Below are positions 39,401 to 53,568 of a stretch of DNA of 64,000 nt, one piece after another; within the stretch, counting starts at the first letter, position 1; each line of letters starts with the position of its first letter. Position numbers and translations under genes: made by a program. The notes under the pieces are model-generated. The model searched no databases. It saw nothing but the letters and a program-made list of their open reading frames with translations, and was not told where the DNA came from. Source of the stretch: Neoarius graeffei (Eukaryota; Chordata; Actinopteri; Siluriformes; Ariidae); NCBI RefSeq assembly GCF_027579695.1, contig NC_083577.1, positions 56,512,283 to 56,576,282 of the forward strand, in the 5' to 3' direction.

Positions 39401-42400
39401 AGTGCCCTCACAAAATACTCTTCACAACTCAAGAAATTAGCTCCCTCTAGTGTCTTACATTGTACACATGGTCATCACACCATGAGAACTGCTTTTTGTC
39501 GGGCTTCTGCCAACACAGGTTGCACTTGATCATGATTACGTTACATGCCCATAAAAAGTATGTAGGCTACACCTGTACTAGGAGGTCAATGAAAGGTGTT
39601 GCTTCTCTAACAAACTTTTAAAACGTCATCTTTATTGTTCCATTTTTTTTTTTTAAACCTAACCCAATGCATGGCAGTTTGGTTTCAGAGGGAAGTGACA
39701 GAAACCTCTTTTCCCAAAAGATATGGTGGAATATTTAACACTGTGAGGGAATTTTGAAGGCATGTGTGTTGTGTGTATATATAAAAATTTAGTCCAGGGT
39801 GTACCCCGCCTCTCGCCTATAGTCAGCTGGGATAGGCTCCAGCTTGCCTGCGACCCTGTAGAACAGAATAAGCGGCTACAGATGATGGATGGATGGATAT
39901 AAAAAATTAAGAGACCATTTCCCTTTTTTGGGCGGCACGGTGGTGTAGTGGTTAGCGCTGTCGCCTCACAGCAAGAAGGTCCTGGGTTCGAGCCCCGGGG
40001 CCGGAGAGGGCCTTTCTGTGTGGAGTTTGCATGTTCTCCCCGTGTCCGCGTGGGTTTCCTCCGGGTGCTCCGGTTTCCCCCACAGTCCAAAGACATGCAG
40101 GTTAGGTTAACTGGTGACTCTAAATTGACCGTAGGTGTGAATGTGAGTGTGAATGGTTGCCTGTGTCTATGTGTCAGCCCTGTGATGACCTGGCGACTTG
40201 TCCAGGGTGTACCCCGCCTTTCGCCCGTAGTCAGCTGGGATAGGCTCCAGCTTGCCTGCGACCCTGTAGAACAGGATAAAGCGGCTAGAGATAATGAGAT
40301 TTCCCTTTTTTCTTAAATCAGCATCTCTATGTATGGCAGTCATTTCGTTCCAGTGTCTGTGCTGGAATTTCAACACAAGCACACCTCATTTTACTTAATG
40401 AGGTACTGATTAGGTGATCACCTGATCCAAATCTGATTTAACAAGGAAAAGTATAAAAACCACTGCTGTGGTCATCACTATCCTCTTGCAATAGGACCAG
40501 TTTGGATGGCAATAACAGTGCTTGTAGTACCTTAATTTTAATTGGAATACAAAAATATCTATTCATCATGCCAAAAGAGTTAAGAAGAAATGTTTTGAAT
40601 GAGAAAAAGAAGGGTTAAATTCTGGCTCTACTGTCAGAGTGATACAGTGAGCATCAGGTTGCTTCCATCCTCAAAATTTCAAAGACAGCAGCTCATAAGA
40701 ACAAGGTCAAGCAGCAGACATTGGGGACTACAAAGTTACGGACTGGCAGAGGGTTAAAATGACTCCACTGACTGGGATGATCGTCAACTCCTTCGAATGT
40801 CACTCAACGACCATAGGATAACATCAAGTGACCTACAAAAAGAATGGCAAATGGCAGCTCTGGGTTAAGTGCACAGCAAGGATGGTTCGAAACAGGCTCC
40901 TCCAGGCAGGGTTGAAGTCATGCAGAGCTGGAAAAAAGAAGCCCTTTGTCAATGAGAAGCAAAGAAGAGCCAGACTGAGGTTTGCTAAAGACCATAAGGA
41001 CTGGAATAAGGTCGTCATCTCTGAGGAGTCCAATTTTCAGCTTGTCCCATCACCTAGTTGTCTAATGGTTAGACGGAGACCTGGAGAGGCCTACAAGCCA
41101 CGGTGTCTCGCACCCATTGTGAAATCTACTGGAGGATCAGTGATGATCTGGGGGTGCTTCAGCAAGGTTGGAATGGAGCAGATTTTTCTTTGTGAAGGAC
41201 ACATGAATCAAGCCATGTACAAGGTTATCTTGGAAGAAAACTTGCTTCCTTCTGCTCTGGCAATGTTCTCTAACTCTGAGGATTGGGTTTTACAGCAGGA
41301 CAATGCTCCATGCCACACAGCCAGGTCAAATCAAGGTGTGGATGGAGGACCACAAGATCAAGACCCTGTCATGGCCAGCCCAAGCTCCAGGCCTGAACCC
41401 CACTGAAAACCTCTGGAATGTGATCAAGAGGAAGACGGATGTTCACAAGCCATCAAACAAAGCTGAGCCGATTGAAATTTTGCGCCAGGAATGGCATAAA
41501 ATCACCCAAGAGCTATGTGAAAGACTGGTGGAGAGCATGCCAAGATGCATGAAAGCTATGATTAAATGTCAGGGTTATTCCACCAAATATTGATTTCTGA
41601 ACTCATCCCAAGTTCAAACATGAGTACTGTGTTGTTTAAACTTGAATATGATCTTGATTTCTATGTATTATTCAAGGTCTGAAAGCACTTCATTTTTAAT
41701 TTTGACCAGCTGTCATTTTCTGCAATTAAATGCTCCAAGTGACAATATTTTTATGTGGAATTTGGAGGAAATGTTGTCAGTAGTTTATGGAATAAAACAA
41801 AAATGTTCAAGTTCCTCAAATACATACCTATAAATAGTAAAACCAGAGAAACTGATCATTTTGCAGTGGTCTCTTAATTTTTTCCAGAGCTGTATATATT
41901 ACTTTGGGTTATGTCTACAGTTCATTTTATTGTAGGTAAAAAAAGGCAACATAATTTAGCCAGTCGTGGGAACATCCACATGGTAAAAACGACTGACACG
42001 ACCTATTTAAATAGGACTAAAATCCCAGAAATAAAAGCAGTAAATATTAAAATCACCCCACCTCCGCATGTGAAACTAATGCACTTAAACAGGGCTTTTA
42101 GCTACTCTTTGGACAAATGACAAAGTACAGGCCACTACATGCACACAACAAGGCTTTAGTGTTAAACCACTGGAACAAACATTCAATGCTTTTAGGCATT
42201 AGGTTAGGGGATGCACTTACAGGAGAGATCATCACTGAAAACACTGGCACAGTGGTCTAAACTTGAAGGCTATAAAGTGCAATTTCCAGTGTCAGATAAA
42301 TAGTATAGGGGCTCCTGCTGTTCTACAAACGCGAGGCCTATACTTACATCAACAGGGACCAGGAGGTTTCTGCCCAGATGCTGGTTAAAAGAGAGGCACC

Positions 42401-43182
42401 AGGCTTCAGTGTACCCATTCATGTTGGGAACATACTTCTTTACAGTCTCATCATTCAGTCTGAGCCACACACCATCATCATTGTGGATCTATGGGAAAAC
42501 AAGCAACAGAGCAGAGCCATGCCTTCCTGTAATTGCTAACAGGCCATTGCGTGATCCTCAGAGGCTGCAAAATGTATGTGCTAGAGTCGGTACAGAGATT
42601 GTGTGTGTTCTAGGTCCGCACTATCCTGCAGGAAATGTCTGTGCAGAATTACTATGAATTTGGAACATTTGCATTTATATTGCAAATGCTATTGTGTTTT
42701 GTGAAAGCAAAGAGCATCAAGGGTGATCCCTAAATAACGATCAATCAAAGAACGTACCTTTGGGTAAAGCTAAGGATAAAACTGCAGCCTGAAAGTTTCT
42801 TGCATATGTGAAGCAAAGGAAATGCAAAGAAATGTTTTGAACCAAAATAATAAAAAAAATATATAAGCTTTAAGCTGCAGCAATGATTTCAATAGGCTTA
42901 ACACTATTTGTGATTTAAGATAAAAGGAGCCATAAATGAATTACAAGTTATTGTTACCAGGTTCACTGATTAAAAGAAGATGAAATACAAGAGGGAAAAT
43001 GACAGCACATGAAAACATTACAGAGAGATGTGTGTCCCTAGTCTACAATGTTTTACCTCGTCAATGAAAGTGATGGTGCCATTGACTTGGACTATGCCTA
43101 TTTGTTCGCTCTGCAGAGATGGGTGACTACGCACACGCAGCCCTGCGCTGTCCTTGGCGACAAATTTACGCACCTGAGAGGA

Positions 43183-43224
<42 letters not shown>

Positions 43225-46200
43225 GGGGGAGAGTGAGACAAGCAAGCAGACGACAGGAGAAAGCAAAGCACCTTCAAATCACAAGAGTGCCAGACAAGAA
43301 CACAGCAGGGGTATTTAGCAGAAAGAGTGTAAGAAAGGGTTCATTGTCAATACAATCGGTCACATTTGTTCGTCAAGATAAAAACCTCAAGCCATGATGC
43401 CAAGCCTTGAGAGGTTTTAGGCAGAAATGGAAAGCCTAGCAGCAAGGCACAAAAGTGGTTCTGCTCAGCTGTGTTGCTTGTTTCCCAGCATAAACTTCAT
43501 GTCAAACTAAACATAAATTTAATTATAATCCACGAAACTGAATTCAAACCTATTCCCCCCCCCCCAGTTGAAAGTAAACAAGTACAAAGAATGTTAAGAA
43601 AGTGAATTTTAAAAATGGGTATCATAACATGGTTGAAAAGAATAAAAGAAACCTTGCAAAGGCTAAACTGATCAGGTCTGGAACTCTTCCGGTTTAGCGG
43701 TTCTTCTGCTTGAAAGCTGGAATCTCACCTTGCTTGGCTGTGGTTCAGTTTTGGGTTTAATCATCTGCGTCCCAGGAGGAATCATGCCTTTGGGTGGGTC
43801 TTTTACTTCAACCTCTAAACCAGCATCTGTATGAAAAACCTCTGCTGTCAGCGCTCACATAAAATCATTTAATTACTGTATAAAGCAATATGGTTAAATA
43901 ATTAGTACTTTTAAAATAGTAAAGAAAAGCGTCAAATTATTTTGACAATGCCTTTACAGAACATCATTCCCTTAGAATAAATACTGTGAATGCATGTGAA
44001 CAGAGCAGACCAGAGTGGGGAGAAGAGAGGGAGCCAAATTTTACTGGAGCACAACCAGCTGCACTTTATCATTGCCGCTACACCCATATTACAACCCCAC
44101 TCAATCCTGAATGCATTAATCATTGGTGAGCCATCACAAAATTTGTAAACTACAAAAGATAACTGAAAATTTTAAAACATACATACATACGAACAACAGG
44201 ACAAAATAGATCAAATATAAATTATTTTTTAAAAAGCATAATTTATTTATTTACATAAATATCCACAGAGTCAGTGCGTTTACATGCACATAGAGAAAAT
44301 CGAATTTCTGCCGTAGCTCATCTGAAATCGAAGCTCTAAATGGCATGTAAACACCTTAGCTAGGCTGAAATTGAATCGAACTTGATTTCTCGCAATCGAG
44401 CTACACGACCTAGATTATGCGATTTTTGCCGAGCTACTTAGTGCATGTAAACCCTATCGAGCCACGCAGTCCAGCTACTTACTTCAGTACTGCCCCTTCC
44501 GGAAGTGACAAGTGACGAGACCACAAGCGGGAAACATAACAGCCTCGGTCGGGAAAAAAAAAACCAGCCTCGGTCGGCATGACACTTCACCTTAGCCGCC
44601 CACTTTATTAGGAACACTTCTGTTCGTACATACAAACTCTCTTCTTAGAGTTTATTTTATTTTTAAAAGGGACAGTGCACAAATTAAACATTATCCTTGT
44701 GGTCAGGACAGATGTCTGTCCCAGGTTATAGCAGTACATGCTAATTTCCGCCTGTAGTCACTTCGTTTATACTCTTGAATAGCTCTTCTTCATGACGACA
44801 ACCGGAAGTGTACCACCACGATGGGGCGTGTAGCGCCACCTGTGGCTCGGGTGCACAATGCACCTCATAACAATAGCTCGATTTAAACACTGCATGTAGG
44901 ATTGGATTTCTCTGGCACCCCTGCTGGGACCCTTTGCTCGATTACTGACAGTAGCTCGATTTGGATGTGCATGTAAACGTAGTGAGTGATTAAGGAGTAC
45001 CACATTTGTGATGGGAATGGGAAAATCCAGAAAAACTGTACTAGCGTTAAACAATACTTGGTCAGAGTCTCATCCGCACTAATGATCTGTTTATTTCTAC
45101 TACATTTGAGTTTTACCAAGGCCATCCTTAAAAAAAAATCCGTTTCCTGTCCACCGGGTGAGCAAAAAAATTTTCAGTCGGGAGGGAGGGATTTTTTTTT
45201 TTTTTATATGGATGGATAAGAAATCGCAATGCTGTGTTTGCTTTTTCTTTCATACTTTTTTATTACAAAAGCAGACACATTTAATAAAATGACAGTTTAA
45301 TCAACTGAAACTTGTACAAAAACTAAGTTAGCATTTTAAATGCTGACTGCAACATTTGCAAAACTTTTACAAAGGTACTTAAAATGTCCGACACACAGAC
45401 TTTTTGTAGTTCTAAATCGAGCGTTAGGCCTAGTTCGGATGAAATCACACTATTAAAATGATCACTGAATGATTTGTTTTTCTGAATCTTTACTATTTTG
45501 TTGTTCGCTAGAATACCATTTTGCGATTTCACACTTAAGCAAATGTTTGAAAACTCCGGATCTCCTTCCTTCATGGTGGCTGTCATTTTTTTGTGCCGCA
45601 CGGCGCATGCACAGAGCTGATTCAGTTCAGAGTGCGCGCGCACTCGGCGGAGGCAGTAGTGTGTCGGGGCCGTCGGAGGGAACAGAAGCAGAGATAACAC
45701 TTATTTCGTCTCCAGTAAACCAGCCTTCTCTCGTTCAATTACGTGCTGGCATCAAAAGACACCGTTGGTTGTAAATGAAACCAAACTGAGTGGTTGGAGT
45801 GTATTTTCATACACAAATGGAGAAATGTTCGCTGAGTGTTTAACTGTGTAGCCGCCACTGCAGACCGTTGTCATTGTTAATTCATAGCATGCTCAGCTGC
45901 GTGAATGTGTCATGCACCGAAAATAAGAGATTTACAAGCCAGGAACGCCTCATGATGCAATACGCAAGAAAAGAAAGAAGATTTACTGCCATTTTACTTT
46001 GTATTTGAGTAAAGTGAATAAATAAATGGTCTGTGGAAAATACATTTAACCCTGGGGGGGGGTAAACACAGGAGTTTGTGTTTACCCCCCTGGCTACTTA
46101 TTTGTCATGGCTGGCTAGTATGAGCCTTAGTGGAAAGCCCTGGGAATGCGTAAATGACTACGTTCAGACTGCACCCTGAAACGACCCATATCCGATTTTT

Positions 46201-49200
46201 TTGCCCATATGCGACCTGTATCCGATTTGTTATTGACAATCTGAACGACACACATCCGATTTTTTCACATGCGACCCAGGCTGCTTGGATATGTGGTCCT
46301 AAATCCGATGCATATCCGACATTTTCACATGCGACTGCAGTCTGACCGGACAGGTCGCATTCATGCGACCTACACATCATCAACAAGAGACAAACGTTAC
46401 TATTCTGCGTTGGCTAATCCCGCCTCTTTGGTGGAAAACAACAACATTTGTACAGTTTTCAGAATTTAAATAGACTTTTATAGAATTGATCAAGCTAATG
46501 GTGGATTTGGTAGGGACCTGGATGTTGATCTGTTAGCCTGATTAAATAAAACAGTTTCTATAACTGATTTATAACTTAAACCATCCTGTATTACAAGATA
46601 AGATTGTTCTGGAAATTTCCAGTAATTTGACACCTTCGGTCTCATTAGTCTGCTGTTAATCAGATTATTGTGTGAGTTCCGCCGCCGCCACAAAAACCAC
46701 ATCGCCAGGTCTCGCCTCATCTCCATAGCAAACTGCACTGGTGTTTCTGCACCTTGAGCCAGCACTGAGAGAAGTTGCAAATTCAGCTGGCTATAAACAA
46801 TCTAAATAAATATTTATAAAAATGTAGAAAAAGTTTATTAATATGACGAAATAAATATGTGCAAATTATTAAGCCTGAATTAAGAGTTTGGTAATACAGC
46901 GGCCGTATCCCAAATGACTGCCTACTGAAGCTCGAGTGCACTATATAGAGTTTAAAAATCCATTACTTCCTAGTAACATGTAGTGCACTTATATAGAAAT
47001 TAGAGAGACATTTAGGAGTCAACCCTCGTTACCAGGCTACACGTTTTCATTTCAGTTCAGAAACAAAAACACACACGAGACCTCACACTTTAACACTAAC
47101 CAGATAATTAAACAAACAAACAAACAAAAAAAAAAGAAATCATTAAACTTGAAGAGTGCGCTTTTTTTGTTTACGTATTACGTAGATGTGCTTATTACGT
47201 GTCAATTTGCGCATGCGGGACACTTTTGGGTTGTTTTCTGTTCATACTGGAGATCGCATACAAGCCTCATATAATTGGTAATGTGAACGGCCTAACAAAA
47301 AAATCGGATTTCACAACAAATCGGATATGGGTCGTTTCGGGTTGCAGTCTGAACGTAGTGAATGTCAAGTTCGATTTTAGATTTACGAACCTGAAAAAAA
47401 TGTCGAAAAACCGGCGTTAAAAAAAAAATTTCAACCGCACAAACGGCACTCACCCGGCCGGTGGACCGGAAACAGAACATTTTTTAATAATGGCCCAATG
47501 GATTCTAATCCAGACCTCTGTCCAGAAAGAGTACATTTTTCTTCCCTATTACTCCTTTCAGCAAATATAAAGCAAATCATCAAGAACACTGAATGCCATG
47601 TGAATAGGAGAGCAGAAGAAGAGAGCAAAAATGTGGACCACCTGAGGGTTCTAAGGACCGAGTTAGGAAATGTTAATTTAGTAAACAATATCAAAAACGC
47701 GCTTACCAATTTCAATGCCATCTATGGTGACATGTATGGTGTAAAGCCCAACAGCACCAGGAGTCCAGTTGGCACTGTAGGTGCCATCTGTGTTCGCCCG
47801 GATAAGCATGTTTTCACTAGGCCTGTTAAGACAACTGCTTTGAGAAAAGTTCCGCCATTCACTAATTAAAATAAATCTACAATTTCACCTATATTTACCT
47901 CTTTGGAGTGGGTGAGGCAAAGCGCAGTTCCTCAAACGAATAATTCTCATACGCCTAGGGAGAAAAATCCAAACATGAAATATATGACATGCATCTGGTT
48001 ACTTATTATCAGTCCACATATAAACAAAACGGCAGCAGTGAACCTTCATCATGGTGATAGCAATGTAGCGAGCTTCCTTAATGATCATGGGTTCATAAGT
48101 GGCTTCCAGTTTTGGTGCTGGCAAGCCACCAAAGGTGAGGTCCATGCCTGATGCTGAGTTAGAGGGGCTTCCTGGGAACCGCTGCAACTTCTTCATGTTG
48201 TCCTGTTGAATAGATTTCTTCTGAGAGACAGGCACAGCCTTCACCTCCACCTGCCGATCAGAGAAAAAAAAAACAACAACTCAGATAAACTCAGATAAAA
48301 CGGTAATATACAGTTCTTTTTTGCACACAGAAGACCTACTTTCATATTTGGCACATGAACCACATCTCCATACTGGTCTTTGGTCTGCACTACGACAGTT
48401 GTTGGCCAGCCGCAGCGGATATCATCTTTGTTGAGGATAAGGGATGTCTTTTGAGGGTCTGCATAAGAGTCGGGCTGAAGCCATCTGAAAACGACGTGAC
48501 AACAATAAAGATTTTCTCTCTCCTTCCTCGAGCATTTGTTATTTCCTCTGTTACTTGAAGCCAGCATTAAGATCATGTTTTGTCTTTTCGTCGGCACGTT
48601 AGTAATGGGGGCATTTGGACAACATTTACTTCCATTGATAATTTTCAGTTACAGTTTCAGAATTATATCATTTAAGTTACACAAAGGAAAAAAATGATAA
48701 AAATAATTAGTTTACTTACATAAACAATTATCTCTAACATTAACAAAGTGAAGTAACTAATGATAGATGCTTCAGGCATGACCAACCACAAACACACCAA
48801 TAAACACCATGTCTACATAAAGTACAGAGTGATCAGCACTAGGTGATTTGCACCCATAAAAATCCATACTGATCCCATAAAGCTGGTTTTACCCCTTTTC
48901 CACCAAATCAGTTCCAGGGCTGGTTCGGGGCCAGTGCTGGTGCTGGTTCACAACTCGTTCAACTTGAGAGCCAGCTGAGAACCAGTTTGCTTTTCCATAG
49001 CTCCCGGTGCTAAGCGAAGCCACGTCAGTTACGTCGCTGTATACGTCAGCTCCGTCGCTACATTTGCGTAAACCTTGGTGCGAATATCGAAGCAAAAACA
49101 ACAAGGAAGAAGCAGCAGCAACAACAACAACAATCATAATAATCAATGACTTCGCGTTTGTACAGCTGCTGCTTCTCGTCACTTAAAAATGGCGATCTTT

Positions 49201-51515
49201 CGCGGTCTTGCTATTGTTGTTGGTCTTAACAACTCGGCCCCCCTGCTGACGTAAGCGGTTCTTTCCTCTGGCCCAGCAGAGAGTTGGTGCTAGCCTGGAA
49301 CCGGTTTTTCTGGCCCCAGAGCCAGTTCTTTGTCAGTGGAAACAGAAAACCCGGTTCCAAACTAAGCACTGGCCCCGAACCAGCCCTGGAACTGCTTTGG
49401 TGGAAAAGGGGCATTTGTGATGGCACAAATCCAGTTTTCTGCCATTTCCTCCAATAAGTCAGCTTAATAGGCCTGGCTTGCTAGGAGGTGAGTGAGACTG
49501 TAGTTTCTTCAGGTGCCACTTGACATTCTGGCTGCTCTCAGTTACAGTCAAGTCAATTTATTTGTATAGTGCTTCGAACAATACTATACAGGCATCGTTT
49601 TAAAATATTCACCAGTACACCACTGCAATGAGTGGCACTTTTCCAGGCCAGTAAGCAAAAAAAAAATTTAAGAAAACAAAATTGATACTTCAATTTCTTG
49701 TTTCTCCAATTCCAAAACACCTGATCCAACTCATGATATGCTTGCTTGTCGGTTCATCAGCTCAAATACAAGTATCAAATCATGTACCCTGACACAGGGA
49801 ATGTGGGGCTCCCATTATTATGGCTACAACTGGTGTGTTCATTAGATAGAGGTGATGCCTTTGATCACCAAAATATTACAAACCATTTGCGAAGTTTAAG
49901 ACTGACCTGGCTAGACGTCCCCCACTTGAACCGGGCACACAAGTGATGAAGTCCTCCAGGAAGGAGTGCTCATTGCTTTGCAGGTGCAGGGGCAGGTTGC
50001 CCTCCAGTGCCTCCAGAATGGTGGGAGAGTGGGACAGAGCCAGTCCCTTCCCCAGAATCCCTGAATGTGCTTTACAGACCTGACAAAATCAGAACATTCA
50101 GACTATAACTTTATTCTACACGTATGGAGAAAAGCCAAATTAATGACCAGCGGTCTCAAAAGTAGCTGGTCACCGGCGGCAAATCGCCGTCTGTGGCTTG
50201 TTATGCCGCCGGCTATTGTCAGTCGAGTCACAAAATTTAATATTAAATATTTCTGACAGCAAAAAAAGTTGTGAACGTAAATTACATCCACTATGTCATG
50301 TATGTCCGCTGCCGCGTCAACTGTGTTTACATCCTCGACACGAGTGCAGCCATTACTGCCGCCTGTGTTGCCAGATTGCGCGTTTTCCCGCCCAATTTGG
50401 GCGGTTTTAAGTGCATTTTGGCGGGTTTTGAACATATTTTGGGCTGTAAAACGTCAGCAGTATCTGGCAACATATTTTTTTACTTAATACAAGAAATTAA
50501 TGGATGCCAACGTTTTTGCCAAAATGGTATTTTATTTTCCATTGTTTAGGCAGCTTCAGCATCATACTGTGAGATTCTGTTCAAATTGTTTTTTTTTCTT
50601 CTATGAAGCCTGAGCCATTTATTTTATTAGTTTATAATTCTCATTCTCATTATCTCAAGCCGCTTTATCCTGATCTACAGGGTCGCAGGCAAGCTGGAGC
50701 CTATCCCAGCTGACTACGGGCGAAAGGCGGGGTACACCCTGGACAAGTCGCCAGGTCATCACAGGGCTGACACATAGACACAGACAACCATTCACACTCA
50801 CATTCACACCTACGGTCAATTTAGAGTCACCAGTTAACCTAACCTGCATGTCTTTGGACTGTGGGGGAAACCGGAGCACCCAGAGGAAACCCACGCGGAC
50901 ACGGGGAGAACATGCAAACTCCACACAGAAAGGCCCTCGCCGGCCCCAGGGCTCGAACCCGGACCTTCTTGCTGTGAGGCGACAGCGCTAACCACTACAC
51001 CACCGTGCCGCCCTAGTTTATAATTATTGTTTAATTTAGTCTTCAGGAGAGACTGCCTGCACACAGTACTAGTATTAATAGTTTTTTTCTTACATGAAAG
51101 CTGAGGCATTTATATTATATTTTAAGGTAACTTCATGTTGTGCTGTGAGGTTCTATGCACTTTAACTTTTGAACCAACAGGTGCATTTGGATAAGTAAAG
51201 CCTATTTTTCTGCATTTTTGTCGTCCTGGTAATCTTTTATATTGGTAAAGTTGTTTATAGGACCATTTCTCAGTGTCTGTTTTTTTAATCAATAGTTTTT
51301 CAATAATAACTTAATATTTAACATATCACTCAATTTTAAACAACCCCCGCGCCTCCCCCATAGTCTCCAAAATTTCTGTGGGAAACACTGGCGTGCGTAA
51401 CAACGCTAATCAAGCTTAAGCTAGACGATCCGCCTCAAATACCCGTCCCGGGTAAATGTTATCCCAATTTTAGATGGCCTGTTCCAAACCATCCCGCCCC
51501 ATGAAAAATTCATAC

Positions 51516-51600
<85 letters not shown>

Positions 51601-53522
51601 CCTGCACGCTTTGCGTGCATTATGTCTGCCGCTGGCAGACATTTTACCATTTTGCACCCTGCTGTAAATTATTTGTACCCTGCTATTCTCCCAAACTTTG
51701 AAGCCCCTGAATGACAAATGTTTCAAATCAATTACCTGAAGTGAAGCTTCCTCAAGAATCTCCAAATCTTCCTCCAGTTCATTTCCTTAAGAACAGGGAC
51801 AAAGTTATTGCATTTAATAAGAATAACAGGAAGCTTGTCTTTGAGCAGACATCACTAATTAGCACATTGCTAAAATATTGGTATAGAAAATGTTTGTCTT
51901 AATGCGGTGCACATGTGAAAAATCCTGAGTTGTGCACTTTCCACAGCTGGCATAACCTATAGGTAACAAATATAATCATTTCCAGATTTACTTAGGTTTT
52001 AATGTTTACAATATAATTCTGTTTCACTTTTTTATTTTCTTTAACTCTATTGCCTTTTTAAAATCTCTGAACGCTCTTTCAATTCCAGTGTAGGTGTTTT
52101 TAATATCGAGGCATGGAAATGGAGTACTCGAACATCAGTTTTCTTTTTTTTGTAATGCCCTATCGTTTTTCTTTTTTACCTATAGGTAAAGCCAGGTCCT
52201 TCTTCATAAGCGCAGCGGCACAAACACTTCCCAGATAAGCCAGTTCCTTCTCCAGCTGAATGATGCCCTGAAATGCCAGTGGCAAGAGTTTCAGTTAATA
52301 TGCATGACAGACAGACAGACAGACAGATATAAAACACATGCACACACACCCTCTATATCTCATCTGGCCCGACTGCTTTAACACTTTTCATTCTCTTCAA
52401 AGCTCTCCTTACGTCCTCCTTGATTATCTGCTGTACTGCCTGATTCACCATCTCCACCTCAGCCAACCTTCTCTCGCTTTCATTTTCTTCATTTATCAGC
52501 TTCTCAAAGTCCTCCATCCACCTCATCAACCCAGCTTGATCTCGTTATCTTGCTAATCCTTTTCTCCATCCTTGCCACTGCTCTTTACTTTCCCCTCACA
52601 TCTTGTATGCTTGTCTGCTCTCTTGAACTCTCTTTTTATCCCAGTTTTGCTTTGCCAATTTCTTCCTCCTCCTCCTCCTCTCCTGGAGTTCCTCATTCTA
52701 CTACCAAGTCTCCTTGTCATCCTTCCTTTGGCCATGATGCCACTCCCAGCACCTTCCTAGCTGTCTCCCTCACCACTTCTGCCATAGTTGTCCAATCATC
52801 CAATGATTATAAATAAAGTAATTTTTTTTCAAGAAAAAAATTAGATAAGATTTCATGTATGTATGAATGTGTGTGTGTTTATATAATATTAATATATACA
52901 ATAACTCAATATATATTTAAGTTATTCCACAAAATTGAGTCATTCCACAAAATCGAGTCAGCCTTATAGCTGAGGCTATAAACCATGTACGACGAGATTG
53001 AGTGGAATAACTTTTATTCTATCCACACTTATTAGATTTTGAGAAATGGACCGTTTTTATTTTTGCAAATTCAATAAATAAAAACTTTATACAAAGCATC
53101 TGACAAAATCACTTCCACTTAGAATGTAAATAAACCAGCGAAAGGACAACAGCAATTTTTGAAAAACGCTATAATAATTCTTGAAAAATAAAGATACGTT
53201 CTTACCATCAAATACTTTTATTCCATATTTTGTTGCTTTTTTGGCGGTTGGCAAACCAACTTAAAAGGTGCATTACCACCACCGACTGGGTTGGAGTGTG
53301 GAACAGGAGATCTCTTTTAGCCATTTCTGTTTATTTTAAATACCTGATAACTATTTTTCAGGGTTTTTTTTTCGAATAGAGTTTTTATTTTGTCCTCGGT
53401 TGGTTCAGCAACATGCGCCGCCATTTTGTTTTTCTCTACTCATAGTATATGAGCTGATAGCTTAGTGGTACAGTAGCCAATCAGAGCGCACGATTGCTCA
53501 TATGTGAATGTGGATAGAAAAT

Positions 53523-53568
<46 letters not shown>

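Larger units (their letters stand above)
39900..41892 (+). mobile_element. Tc1-like transposon with SINE insertion, inactive
   Basis: Right end (reverse complement) CAGCTCTGGAAAAAATTAAG flanked by TA; the left end keeps only the inner AAAAAATTAAGAGACCAT part. Interrupted by a SINE A (39930-40298) that produced the 13-bp duplication ATTTCCCTTTTTT. The transposase is at 40561-41593 with stops and a frameshift. Confidence 0.85.
45141..47474. mobile_element. Large element bounded by CCGGTGGAC-type inverted ends
   Basis: Left CGTTTCCTGTCCACCGGGTG and right CACCCGGCCGGTGGACCGGA then AACA (reverse complement resembles the left). Holds a 125-codon minus-strand frame at 45323-45700 and a second element at 46157-47359. 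The right end lies about 230 bp from exon w17. Confidence 0.5.

Noticed and set aside
40167-40382. Frames repeating [21 protein letters not shown]-like text at several loci
   Set aside because: They come from antisense or sense reading of SINE A and have no coding role.
52338-52816. Leu/Ser/Phe-rich plus-strand frames
   Set aside because: The plus-strand frames are shadows of an antisense RTE-like LINE fragment.
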